From the NCBI GenBank assembly GCA_002049455.2, contig KV918816.1, positions 62,001-126,000 of the forward strand: a stretch of DNA of 64,000 nt, in the 5' to 3' direction. This document shows, piece by piece, positions 11,393 to 21,613 of the stretch. The notes below the pieces were generated by a model, which was given only the letters and a program-made list of their open reading frames with translations, was not told the origin of the DNA and searched no databases. The position numbers and the translations under genes were made by a program. Positions within the stretch are counted from its first letter, which is position 1; each line of letters starts with the position of its first letter. The stretch comes from Porphyra umbilicalis. Its lineage: Eukaryota; Rhodophyta; Bangiophyceae; Bangiales; Bangiaceae.

Positions 11393-13944
11393 CTAGCCTT
11401 TGCTTTGCCACAGCTCACCAAGGCCCACATCTCCACTGCCGCCGATGGCACATGCACCATCGCTGTGTACCGCAGCAACAACTGGTACAGAGCCTTCATC
11501 CGCTATAGGCACCGTGGTCTCCGTTGCAAGGGTCTCGGCGGACGCCCCGTCGCCATCACCCGAGCCAGCCGGCAACACTGTATCCCCGTCGCCCGTAGTG
11601 CCGACTGCCATCAACGCGCTTGCCTCAGTCGCATGCCCAACACGTCCACCACCGCCATCCCCATTGCTTGCATCCGATGCGTTCGAAAGACCATTCATCA
11701 ATCCATCACATGCAGTCCCCATCCCCGGCACCAGCACGCTGTCGCCACTCGCCCTAGGTGTGCCGCCGCCAAGCCCACAATCAACCGCAGGTCCTCCTCC
11801 GCCACGTTCTCCGCCAGCCTCCCGTGCTCCACCTCCAGATCCCGCGCAACGCACCTTGCCACTAGTTGCAAGGGCCCGGCCACCACGGCCGCCACGAGCG
11901 GTAGCGGCAGCTCTGCGCTTCGTGGGAGGTGACGGGCTCCGACCAGGTGTCGCGGTCTTGCGCTTGCCCGCCCCCTGCAGGGCACTGGCGTTGCTTGGGG
12001 AGGAGGTAGAGTTGCCCGGCGCGGAACTGCTTGGTCCCTCGTCGGGTGCTCGGCCGCCGGCGCGCGGCAGCGGTGGTCGTCCGGATGCGCGTCGAGCAGC
12101 AATGCGCGCCGCCCTGTTCTGTGCGACTTCTCCAGTCCGCTCCTTGTCAAGCAGCTCGTCCATCTTCTCAAAGAGCTCGTTTGGAAACTGCGCCACAGGC
12201 CGGCGAGCTCCAGTACATCACTTGGAGGTCGAGGATTCACGGTGACAGGGCTTGAGGAAGACAATGGAGGCGCATTGGGGGTTGTGGGCAGAGCGTCGAG
12301 TGCAGCGCTGACAGTGGCGCCAGTGGTGGAGGCGGCAAAGTAGTGGTAGGTGGCAGTTGCCAGCGGCGCGGCACGCGGTGCATTCGGGCGCCCCCCGCTG
12401 GCCAGGTTGCCCAGGATTGGACCGAAGTTCTCGTCCTTGCTCGCGACCAGCAGCATCATTGCGGCTGTCACCGGCAGCCGCAACTTGGTGCTTGCAGAGT
12501 ACCGACCGACCGTCTCGTGCGATGACAAGGCATTCTTGGGGAAGTAACGGTGCGACCGGGTGGACAGCTTTTTCAACATATCATTTACACCGCTCATGTC
12601 CACGCGCACCCTCCATCGGGACGAGCGACAAGCCCTTGTCGCGTTGTCCTTGGCAGCGAAGGTCCCGTCGGGAGGCATGCCTGCAGGAGCATCTACAGGG
12701 GCGTTCCACACAGGCCACCACTGTGCCATCAAATCGAACACGTCCCCCCACTCCGTACGCTTACGACGATCACCGACATTGGACCGTCGGCAGGCCTTCC
12801 ACACTCTTGCCGTCGTAATCAAGCTGTCATTGAGCAGCGACCGCATCACCTCCGTCGCGTCCTCAACCTCCTTGATGGACTGCATGGCGGCGAGCACAAA
12901 GCCGACCGCGCTTGGCAGCGGGATGACCGTTGGTTGATTCTCAAAGTTTGTCATCGGGTTGGCACCGACCCCTTGGGAATCGGAGGCAGCCCCGTCGCCA
13001 GCCGACTGGCCAGGCTCCTCCTCCTCATCACCAGAACCCAGTGATGGTTCGCCAGCCACTGGATCTTGTCCGACCGACGCACCAGAGGTAGGATGGCCGC
13101 TGCCTTGTCCTTGAGCTGCCTCAAACGCTCGTTCAGCACCCGACGTGACGGACGTTGGAGGTGTACCGCCGGTTGCCAAAGGCGGGGGTGGCCGCGTCCG
13201 GTCAATGATGACTAATCCGCCGGGAGCCACCGCGGGGCCGCCGTCGCTTCTCATCGCCTTGTAGGGGTTACCGGCCGGTGGCACGACGCCCGCGCTTGGG
13301 GGACCACCATCGGTGGCACCTCGGATGACGGAACCGCCAGTGCAGGGCACCTCGTCGGTCGCGCCGACTAACGACGCAGTGCCAGGATGTGGATCTTGCG
13401 CGCCAGGGCGACTCGTATCCAAAGGTGCAAGCGATGCAACCTCGGGCATAGCAGCTACACCACGCTGCCCGACATCTCGGCGAGTCACCTCCACGCCACC
13501 GAGGGGCACATGCTCCCCGCCGGGAGTACTATTGGTCCGCGGCGCAGTCCGACCGGTGGAGCGACTTTGGAGGAGGAGGGCGTTGTCCTCAGTCAAGGCG
13601 TTGAGCTGCAAATTCCGGTAGGCGTACGACAGCCCAACGTTTACAACACGCTGGGCGTGGAGGTCCTTGTCCGTGAAGAACCCCAGCCGGTGCACGACCC
13701 GGATCCAGCGGTGGCGTGGCGCCTCGGTGGGGTTGGCCGACGTAATGTTGCGGCTCACGGCGGAGTGCAGCGACGCGCCGTGAGGAGCGAGATGCATGTC
13801 CAGCTTCGTCGCGGCCTCGTAGAAGAGACGCAACAGCGTGGAGAGATACGACACCTTCACAGCGTCGGTGATGCCGAGGACATCAAAAAACTCCACGTAC
13901 TCGTTGTAGTCCTCCCGCCCCGGCGCGGCACTCCCACTTGGCAT
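11393..13944 (-). CDS. Unrecognised large protein, probably two exons
   Basis: I do not recognise this protein. The ATG at 13944 (complement) opens a frame starting MPSGSAAPGRED. It has a structured-looking N-terminus of about 110 residues (aromatic and leucine rich, around YVEFFDVLGITD and WIRVVHRLGFF), a long low-complexity G/P/T region, a second structured block near 12480-12980, then a basic, Ala/Arg/Ser-rich tail. The frame changes near 12200. A 53-bp GT-AG intron at 12188-12240 would join the frames in phase 0 (about 832 aa total); a 29-bp intron at 12188-12216 also fits, and a simple frameshift is the alternative. The downstream frame starts FPNELFEKMDELLDKER and looks coding. Its stop lies 18 bp from the helicase stop on the other strand. 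The compact convergent arrangement suggests the two genes belong to one unit. Confidence 0.5.
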
Positions 13945-15203
13945 GATCACAGACCTAAACAACCAACAAAGCGTCGCAATGGAAAACGATAAAAGCAGTA
14001 GGAGAAGGGTGTACACGAATCGTCAATACATACGCCACTCCGATCGACACCGCCCAATATCACAAACGGCAAACTACCACGGCGCACGCAAGCGCGACCA
14101 TTGCGCAGTCGAAATGCACTCAGGAACCGCTGGAATGGGCGGGGAAGAGCTCGGGGACGCACCGTGTTGCGAGCCAAAGGAAGGAACTGAACGTCGTACA
14201 CGGCGACGCAAAGAGGCAGCATGGGTACCGACGTCACGCATGGTGGGGACGGGGGGGGGGGGCGCGTGCGAGCGCACCCGGGGCACGTGGTGCGCACGGG
14301 GCCGGTGGGGGGGGGCGACGCGCGCGAACGGGACAGTAGCCGGTGCACGCCCCTGGTGGGGGGTCGATCTCGTGGCTGGTCGCCGTCGCTGGCGATGATT
14401 GAAGCGTCGCGAGGAGTGGCCAGAGTGGAGCATGAGGAGAGCAAATCGTCAAAATCGCCGCATGAGAAGATTGTGGGTGGAAAACAACCGGCACCCCCCA
14501 ATCCCCCCCAAAAGTGCGCGCGGAGCGCGCGCACCCCCCCCCCCCCCCCAGCGTGCGAGATTGGTTTCACGGTGGTTTCACGGCAAATTTGTCGTGAAAG
14601 CTATTACGCTCGATTCCTAACTCACATTTCCGTGTGTAGGCTAGGCTGGTGCCCCCGAGGCCACCAGCTGACTGCCCCGCTACGCGGGGTGGCCCTACAG
14701 GAATAAGAACAGAAGTAAAGGTACAGGCACCAAGACGCAAGCAAGTGGGCCGCCCACCGCCGCGGTGCTGGCGCGCCTTGTGGGTCCGGGAGCGAGCAGG
14801 GCGTTGGCTGCCCGCGGCCACCAGTCCATAAGCGTGCGACACGTGCGCGCCACCGCCCAGAGAGCGGCGCCACGTGGGCCGTCTTGTCGTGTGCGTCTTG
14901 TGCGAGGAAGATGGGCGCTATTACCACTCGGGGTGATGCAGCCTCGAGCAGATGGGAGGGTGGGTGGGAAGCGCGAGGAGAAGGACGCTGCCGGCCCGGT
15001 TGGGCCGGCCGTGGCCTGGCCCCGTCTCGGTCTTGACCGGCGGCGGGTCGCGCCGCCCTCCCCCGCGCCGGTGCTCGCCGCAGGGCGCCGGCGCCCACAC
15101 TAGCGCAGAGAGAGAGAGCGGGAGAGGGGGGGAGGCGGGCACCGCTGCCCGGCGGGCGAGTGGAAGCTGGCGGTCGAATTGCGGCGGGCGTGCGTCACGC
15201 CGC

Positions 15204-15242
<39 letters not shown>

Positions 15243-15610
15243 ACAGCGGCACCGAGGTGGAGAGGCCAACGCAGCAACCATGGCCGGTCGGCCGCCGCTA
15301 CAAGCGGACGTGGCAGTCGGGGGGAGGGGCGTGGCTCCCGTCACCCGGCCACGACCGACGGTGCGCGGGGGGTGCCCCACGCACGGGCGGGCACCCGCCA
15401 CGGTGGAGGCGCCAACGGCGCCGCCGCGCCGCGGCGGGGGGAAGACCAACGACCACAGGCGCCGCGGAGGGGCTCCCGCCCAGCGGCTGGGCCGCACGCC
15501 GCCCGCGCGGCCAGCCGGCAATAAAAACACAGGACCGGTTACAGGAAGAATACAATTCGAGGCACAACAAGAGGGCACCAGGGTATTCCGGACATCGAGA
15601 GCGAGCCACC
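13945..15610. other. Intergenic region with hairpins, homopolymer runs and a (GCC)n microsatellite
   Basis: No gene recognised. Visible structure: G and C homopolymer runs at about 14250-14330 and 14536-14550; two adjacent short hairpins at 14645-14668 (GCTGGTG / CCACCAGC arms) and near 14677-14692 (CCCCGC / GCGGGG arms); and a (GCC)n run of about 12 units at 15208-15243. Long ORFs here exist on both strands and reflect GC content. Confidence 0.6.
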
Positions 15611-16185
15611 TGTTGATTCAGGGGAGCCAAATAATTTGGCTGTCCCCACAATCGGGGATCCGGGCGATCGCTCTCGTGATGGGGGCAAGGGGGTGACGTG
15701 GGGCGCGGTGACGGAAGCAGAGTAGGCGGCGGTGGAGGCACGGGGGAGCCGCCACCGTGACGACACACGGGGGAGCCGCCACCGTGGCGACACGCGGGGG
15801 AGCCGCCACCGTGGCGACACGTGGGGGAGCCGCCACCGTGCCGACACGCGGGGAGCCGACACCGGGGCAGAGCGGGCGTGTCGGGGGGAAGGGCCGGAGC
15901 GGGCGCAACGCGCCGGTGCACCCTAAGGGGCGTGAGGTGGGGGACGATGGGGGAAGGCTCGCCGGTGTGCGGCGGGTGCCGGGACTGGGAAGAATGCACA
16001 TGGAGGGGCAGTGAGCCCCGGGAGGGAAGAGTTGCACAGGACTGGCGACCGGTGGGTACAAGACGGGGGCCGCGGTGGGCCGGGAGAGGGCGGACGAGTA
16101 AACCAAGGACTTTACCCTTATAGCTGACCACTGTGAGTGACTGCCGGGGGAGACGACGTCTTCCTCCCGCAGGTGTTCTTCCACA
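15611..16185 (+). repeat. Candidate 5-prime LTR of copia element B, containing a 27-bp minisatellite
   Basis: The right end is well placed: it ends in CCACA and is followed at once by GGTTATGGGCACAGG, which matches the sequence directly after the family A LTRs (GGTTATGGGC). It is therefore the B-element primer-binding region. The left end (TGTTGATTCAGGGG at 15611) is inferred only from the TG...CA convention. About 4.5 copies of a 27-bp unit (GGGGGAGCCGCCACCGTG core) lie at 15739-15865. No second B LTR was found in the window. Confidence 0.45.
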
Positions 16186-16592
16186 GGTTATGGGCACAGG
16201 TCGCTTTTCTCTCTTTTGGCTTGCTACTGCCCCGGGGGTGCCTGGGAGCGCGCCGGGTGCGACCATTGTGTCTCCCCACGTACCTGGGGCACAGCTGATG
16301 GAGCCGGCCAGTGTCGACTTGGCGACAGAGGGCACACCGTCGCCGCCGGGTGACCCGGGCTGCACTGACGTCGGCCCGGTGGTCCACACCATTTTCTATT
16401 CCGACGGGGGGGTGCTCGAGTGGATTGACTAGAGCGTGGCGCCCAGGGGGGAGGAGGGGGTTGACACCCCTGGACGTGCGATACAACGCGGACGGCGTGG
16501 TGGTGGCGGTGACTGAGCAAGGAGTACGGCGACGGCGGCAGGACGCAAGCGACGGGGCGAGCGGCAACAACGAACGACGAAGACAACAACGG
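16186..16592 (+). mobile_element. Copia element B, internal 5-prime segment (left of the A1 insertion)
   Basis: This is the primer-binding region and 5-prime leader of element B. The putative primer-binding site (TGGGCACAGG, starting 16191) has the expected TGG start. The segment is cut at 16592 by the A1 element and resumes at 21559 after removal of one copy of the AACGG target duplication. A leader of about 460 bp would have separated the primer-binding site from the gag ATG at 21614. Confidence 0.55.
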
Positions 16593-17011
16593 TGTTGGAC
16601 TGTGATGCTCGTCGCCGACTCCACTGGCGGTTCGCGGATGGATGATGGTCGGTGACCCTTATGGTACCCCACATGGTACATTCGCAGGACGTGGTCAAGT
16701 TGCACACATTTGTGTTGGGTCATCTTGGGGCGTTACTTTTGGCATGTTTTTGGATTTGATCTTCGCTTTGCTCTAGTGGCTTTTGATTTGGTGAGTGATC
16801 CGATTTGGTGCGAGGGCGTGGGCGTCGGTGTGGGCGCGAGAGGGGGGAGCACTTGGGCCGGTGGGGACTATTTGAGAGGTGCTCTCGGTTGGGAGAGGCA
16901 GGCGAACCTCAGGACAACCAACAAAGCACGTTCGCACACACACACACAAGCTCAAGCCACTCAACCACTTCACCGTGGTCCCCCAACCCCTATCCCCACT
17001 GCGATTCGACA
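16593..17011 (+). repeat. Copia-A1 5-prime LTR
   Basis: 419 bp, starting TGTTGGACTGTGATG and ending ATTCGACA. It contains a short CA microsatellite near 16936-16948. It differs from the 3-prime LTR at about five positions: one in the segment near 16653, two near 16680-16686, one near 16918 and one at the second-last codon-sized block (TTCGACA against TTCAACA). Confidence 0.95.
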
Positions 17012-17029
17012 GGTTATGGGCCCAGAGCC
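17012..17029 (+). promoter_or_regulatory. Copia-A1 primer-binding region
   Basis: GGTTATGGGCCCAGAGCC directly follows the LTR. A TGG-starting site (TGGGCCCAGAGCC, 17017-17029) is what a tRNA 3-prime end would pair with. The CAGAGCC core resembles the initiator-Met-tRNA type sites of plant copia elements. The same sequence follows the A2 LTR at 24859. Confidence 0.6.
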
Positions 17030-17172
17030 GGGGCTGTGACAAGAGCAAGGTGTGCCAGCTGGTGTCGCGGCGATCGCGGCAAGTGCGAAGAAGACGAGGT
17101 CAAGGTGGTTCAAGGACGTGACGGTCAAGGCGCACGGCTCGGCAAGGTCGGGCGCTACGACAAGAAGACATC

Positions 17173-20100
17173 ATGGACGGAGGCGCTGCCGGCATGGGCG
17201 GCATCAAGATCGACAAGTTGACGGAGACGAACTTCCACGAGTGGCGTCAGCGCATTAAGATGGTCCTCGCGCTGCGCGACCTGGACGATATGCTTGACGA
17301 AGACGGCAAGCCGACGGACGCGGATGCCCGCGAGTTGGCGGTGTGGAAGCGTCGAGACACGAAGGCGAGCGCCATCATCGGGCTCACCCTTGGATCTGAG
17401 CAGCTCGAGCACGTGGCGGGCTGCAAGACGACGGCGGAAATGTGGTCGACGCTGCAAGGTGTCTTCCAGCGCAAGAGTTTGATGAACAAGATGAAGGCAC
17501 GACGCGAGTTCTACACCGTCGAAATGACCGTCGGCGAGGGCATGCTGGGCTACATCAACCGCGTGCGCAACCTCGGCGAGAACCTCAAGGCCATGGGCGG
17601 CGAGGTGACGGAGATGGACGTCGCCATGAGCGTCCTGAACGGGCTGACGTCCAAGTACGAGAGCCTGCTGGTGGCTCTCGACGCCAAGGGCGAGGACGAG
17701 CTGAGCCTTGACTTTGTCAAGAGCCGCTTGCTCCAGGAGGAGCGGAGGCAGGCGGACAAGTCACCGGCGACGAAGCGCATTGGCGACATGGCACTCGTCG
17801 GCGCCAACTATCGAGGTCAAGGCCGCCGTGGTGACCTCTCCAAGATCGAGTGTTACTACTGCCATAAGTTTGGGCATATCTCTCACGATTGCCCAGAGCT
17901 CAAGGCCAAGAAGCAGAGACAGGACAAGGTGGCCGCGATTGCGGCTGACGATGGTAGCGACAGCGACGACGCCATCTGTCTGGTGGGCAATGCGGCTGAC
18001 ACCAATGACATCTCCAAGTCGTGGCTTGTCGATTCTGCGGCGTCTGCACACATGTGCTGGATGCGCGGGTGCTTCGACGACTACCAGACGACCACGGGAC
18101 GCAGCGTCACCATGGGTGACAAGGGGTCCGTAGCCACGGCGGGCGTCGGAACCGTCGTGCTCAATGTCATCGTTCACGGCAAGACGCGCAAGATCAAGTT
18201 GGAGAAGGTACTCCATGTTCCTACTATGGGCTTCAACCTCATGTCGGTCGGCATGATGGAGGAACGTGGTGCGGAAGTGTCATTCAAGGGCGGTAAGACG
18301 ATCATCAAGATTAGCGACAAGGTCGCTGCGTGCGGCACGCGGAAGAGTGGGCTCTACCACCTGGACATGGCCCCACTGTCGGATATTGCTGCGGTGGCCT
18401 CCCTTCAGCTTTGGCATGAGCGCCTTGGGCACGTCAACGTGGCTGGCGTTAAGCGGATGATCAAGAACAAGGACATCAATGGACTCAAGTGCTCGTCCAT
18501 GGCGGTCAAGGACGTCTGCGAGCCGTGCGTGTATGGGAAGGCAGCTATGACGCCTATGCCTAGTGCAAGAGGAGGTCGAGTCAGCAAGCGCCTGCAGCTC
18601 GTGCACTCGGACCTGGGCGGGCCAATGTCGGAGCCGTCGCGTGGCGGTGCGCTCTACTTTGGCACCTTCACTGACGACTTCTCCCGCTGGACAGACGTGG
18701 TCTTCCTGCAGAAGAAGAGCGATCTGCTCTCGGAGTACAAGAAGTGGCTGACGAAGGCCCAGCTGCACACGGGAACCAAGATCAAGATCCTTCGCTCCGA
18801 TAATGGCGGCGAGTATGTGTCGAATGCATTCAAGGCTCTTCACGATGAGAACGGCACGACGCACCAGACCACGGTGCCCGACACGCCGCAGCAGAACGGA
18901 GTTGCTGAGCGGCTCAACCGAGTTCTCGTGGAGATGGCTCGCACCATGATGCGACACAAGGACGTCGATCAAGATCTTTGGGCGGATGCCATCAAGACGG
19001 CGGTCTACATCAAGAACCGCGTCACCAGCCGGGCGCTTCCCGTTGGCAAGACGCCTTTTGAGCTGTGGACCGGAAATAAGCCCGACGTAAGCCACATGCG
19101 GGTGTTTGGGTCGACATGCTGGGTGGTGCTGCACAAGAGTCACATCGACGGCAAGTTTGGCGACAAGGCGGCGAAGGGCGTCTTCTTAGGCTATCCCGAC
19201 GGCAGCAAGGCGTACAAGGTCATCCTCGACGACGGCAAGGTCGTCAAGGCACGAAGCGTCGTGTTCGCCGAGACGAACGTAAGCGAGGTGGCAGAAGTTG
19301 CAGAGGAGTTTCCTGGAGACGAAAACGTCGGAGTCGAGACGGGTTTGCGCTCTGCAAGCGACGGCGAAGACGTGGATGCTGACAATGACGACAAGGATGA
19401 CAAGCAAGACGATGGATCTGACAAGTCCGCGGACGACAATCAAGGTTGTGGCGGCTCTCAAGACACGCTGCGTCGGAGCGGCAGAGCGCGGCGTCCCCCT
19501 GTCGAGTACTGGCGCCCGGTGAGCCTGGTTGCTCACGAGGCGCCCACGACGTACGTGCAAGCCGTTCAAGGGCAGGAATCGGCTAAGTCGAAGATTGCCA
19601 TGGACGAGGAGATGGAGGCCATCCGCAAGAACAAGACTTGGCGCTTGACGGATCGCCCGGCCAGTCGACGCGTGCTGAAGGGCAAATGGGTTTACAAGGT
19701 CAAGAACGAGGTTGACAAGGACGGGAACAACACGACGCGTCACAAGGCGCGCCTGTGCTTCATGGGAAACCGGCAGATCAAGGGGCTCGACTTCAACGAG
19801 ACGTTCGCGCCGGTGGCCAAGTTCACTACCATCCGATGCATCCTGGCGATGACGGCGGCGAACGGGTGGGAGCTACATCAGATGGACGTCAAGACGGCAT
19901 TCCTCAACGGTGACCTTGACGAGGAGGTCTACATGGAGCAGCCAGACGGCTATGTCGATCCGACGTATCCTGACAAAGTTTGTCGTCTCCTCCAAGCGCT
20001 GTATGGGCTGAAGCAAGCTCCCAAGATGTGGTACGCCAAGCTCGACGACTTCCTCAAGTCGCAGGGGTTTGACAACATTGACCCGGATGCATGCCTCTAC

Positions 20101-21099
20101 CTCCTCATGAATGACGGCGAAATCATCATCGTCCTGGTGTACGTCGACAATCTCCTGTTGGTGGCATCAAGCCTGGCGGCGATCTACAAGATTAAGGACG
20201 CTCTGCACAAGCGTTTTGAGATGAAGGACCTGGGCGAGGCGAAGGTCATCCTCGGGCTAGAGATTAGGCGTGACAAGGCGTTGGGCACCCTCAAGCTGTC
20301 GCAGGGCAAGTACGCAACGCAAGAGCTGGAGAAGTTCGGGATGGCGGAGTGCAACCCGATCGGAACGCCGTTGGAGGTGGGCCTGCAGCTGGTCAAGGCC
20401 GACGAGAGCGACGACGCGCTGCCCTACCGCGAAGCCGTCGGCAGTCTAATGTACCTGATGGTCGGGACACGTCCTGACCTCGCCTTCGCTATCGGGAAGC
20501 TGAGTCGGTTTGTCTCGTGCTACGGCAAGGAGCATTGGGCCGCGATCAAGCGCGTTCTACGGTACGTCAAGGGTTCGATGGACAAGGGGCTGGTCTTCGA
20601 CAAGAACTCTTCCTGTGTTCTACAAGGCTTTAGTGATGCCGACTGGGCGGGTGACCACGAGACGCGACGTTCTACGACGGGCTTCACCTTCATCTTTGGC
20701 GGAGCAGTCGTCAGCTGGGGTTCTAAGTTGCAGAAGACGGTGGCGCTGTCGACGATGGAAGCCGAGTACATGGCTCTATGTGAGGCCAGCAAGGAAGCTG
20801 TTTGGCTCAACAAGCTCGTGCAAAGCGTGGCAACTCAAGGGCTGCGGACAGCGATCTGGGGCGGGCTGGTCAACATCAAGGTCGACAACAGCGGGTGCAT
20901 TGACTTCTCCAAGAACCCCGTCGAGCACAAGCGCACGAAGCACATCGACATTCGCTACCACTTTGTGCGCGAGGCCATCACGACGGACAAGGTGACACTG
21001 GAGCATTGTGCAACGGACGACATGGTGGCGGACCCAATGACGAAGGAGCTCGGCAAGACCAAGCACGACAAGCATGTCGAGGCCATGGGGCTTCGCTGA
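17173..21099 (+). CDS. Copia-A1 Gag-Pol polyprotein with altered reverse transcriptase YVDD box (YVDN)
   Basis: 1308 aa in one frame, with the domain order of Ty1/copia. Gag; CCHC zinc knuckle at 227-240 (CYYCHKFGHISHDC); aspartic protease with VDSAASAH (D287); GAG-pre-integrase LWHERLGHV near 413; integrase D480, D543, E579 (D-D-35-E); reverse transcriptase with MDVKTAFLNGD (D905) and the catalytic box; RNase H with SDADWAGD and LSTMEAEY. The reverse transcriptase box reads YVDN (N993, codon AAT at 20149-20151) where A2 has YVDD. The second aspartate binds catalytic metal, so this copy is probably dead for reverse transcription although the ORF is complete. The change is G to A at a CpG, as expected from decay of methylated cytosine. 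The RNA could still be mobilised in trans by an active relative. Confidence 0.95.
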   Translation: MDGGAAGMGGIKIDKLTETNFHEWRQRIKMVLALRDLDDMLDEDGKPTDADARELAVWKRRDTKASAIIGLTLGSEQLEHVAGCKTTAEMWSTLQGVFQRKSLMNKMKARREFYTVEMTVGEGMLGYINRVRNLGENLKAMGGEVTEMDVAMSVLNGLTSKYESLLVALDAKGEDELSLDFVKSRLLQEERRQADKSPATKRIGDMALVGANYRGQGRRGDLSKIECYYCHKFGHISHDCPELKAKKQRQDKVAAIAADDGSDSDDAICLVGNAADTNDISKSWLVDSAASAHMCWMRGCFDDYQTTTGRSVTMGDKGSVATAGVGTVVLNVIVHGKTRKIKLEKVLHVPTMGFNLMSVGMMEERGAEVSFKGGKTIIKISDKVAACGTRKSGLYHLDMAPLSDIAAVASLQLWHERLGHVNVAGVKRMIKNKDINGLKCSSMAVKDVCEPCVYGKAAMTPMPSARGGRVSKRLQLVHSDLGGPMSEPSRGGALYFGTFTDDFSRWTDVVFLQKKSDLLSEYKKWLTKAQLHTGTKIKILRSDNGGEYVSNAFKALHDENGTTHQTTVPDTPQQNGVAERLNRVLVEMARTMMRHKDVDQDLWADAIKTAVYIKNRVTSRALPVGKTPFELWTGNKPDVSHMRVFGSTCWVVLHKSHIDGKFGDKAAKGVFLGYPDGSKAYKVILDDGKVVKARSVVFAETNVSEVAEVAEEFPGDENVGVETGLRSASDGEDVDADNDDKDDKQDDGSDKSADDNQGCGGSQDTLRRSGRARRPPVEYWRPVSLVAHEAPTTYVQAVQGQESAKSKIAMDEEMEAIRKNKTWRLTDRPASRRVLKGKWVYKVKNEVDKDGNNTTRHKARLCFMGNRQIKGLDFNETFAPVAKFTTIRCILAMTAANGWELHQMDVKTAFLNGDLDEEVYMEQPDGYVDPTYPDKVCRLLQALYGLKQAPKMWYAKLDDFLKSQGFDNIDPDACLYLLMNDGEIIIVLVYVDNLLLVASSLAAIYKIKDALHKRFEMKDLGEAKVILGLEIRRDKALGTLKLSQGKYATQELEKFGMAECNPIGTPLEVGLQLVKADESDDALPYREAVGSLMYLMVGTRPDLAFAIGKLSRFVSCYGKEHWAAIKRVLRYVKGSMDKGLVFDKNSSCVLQGFSDADWAGDHETRRSTTGFTFIFGGAVVSWGSKLQKTVALSTMEAEYMALCEASKEAVWLNKLVQSVATQGLRTAIWGGLVNIKVDNSGCIDFSKNPVEHKRTKHIDIRYHFVREAITTDKVTLEHCATDDMVADPMTKELGKTKHDKHVEAMGLR

Positions 21100-21121
21100 A
21101 AACAAGAACCGCCGCGGCAAC

Positions 21122-21134
21122 AAGCAAGGAGGAG
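21122..21134 (+). promoter_or_regulatory. Copia-A1 polypurine tract
   Basis: AAGCAAGGAGGAG lies directly before the 3-prime LTR, in the position that primes plus-strand DNA synthesis. The identical tract precedes the A2 3-prime LTR (28969-28981). Confidence 0.8.
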
Positions 21135-21553
21135 TGTTGGACTGTGATGCTCGTCGCCGACTCCACTGGCGGTTCGCGGATGGATGATGGTCGGTGACTC
21201 TTATGGTACCCCACATGGTACATTTGCAAGACGTGGTCAAGTTGCACACATTTGTGTTGGGTCATCTTGGGGCGTTACTTTTGGCATGTTTTTGGATTTG
21301 ATCTTCGCTTTGCTCTAGTGGCTTTTGATTTGGTGAGTGATCCGATTTGGTGCGAGGGCGTGGGCGTCGGTGTGGGCGCGAGAGGGGGGAGCACTTGGGC
21401 CGGTGGGGACTATTTGAGAGGTGCTCTCGGTTGGGAGAGGCAGGCGAACCTCAGGACAACCGACAAAGCACGTTCGCACACACACACACAAGCTCAAGCC
21501 ACTCAACCACTTCACCGTGGTCCCCCAACCCCTATCCCCACTGCGATTCAACA
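21135..21553 (+). repeat. Copia-A1 3-prime LTR
   Basis: 419 bp, TGTTGGACTG...TTCAACA. It is followed by the AACGG target duplication and then the resumed sequence of element B. Confidence 0.95.
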
Positions 21554-21613
21554 AACGGACGGTGGCGACGGCGGCGGAGGTGACTCGACTCGGGGCTAGC
21601 CCTGACGTCCAAG

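Larger units (their letters stand above)
16593..21553 (+). mobile_element. Copia-A1: full-length Ty1/copia LTR retrotransposon
   Basis: 4961 bp with 419-bp LTRs at 16593-17011 and 21135-21553 (TGTTGGACTG...CA). It is flanked by a perfect 5-bp target duplication AACGG at 16588-16592 and 21554-21558. I count about 5 differences between its LTRs, mostly transitions, so it is a fairly recent insertion. It carries one uninterrupted gag-pol ORF. It is inserted in the leader of copia element B. The sister copy is A2 at 24441-29399. Confidence 0.95.

Noticed and set aside
13945-14016. N-terminal hydrophobic signal-like extension of the orphan minus-strand protein
   Set aside because: The extension begins with GTG, not ATG, and the first ATG at 13944 lies after it; the region also looks like a 5-prime leader or intron end (TTGTTTAG).
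16118-16592. Short ORFs in the leader of element B as genes
   Set aside because: They lie between the LTR and gag of a retrotransposon and have no recognisable product.
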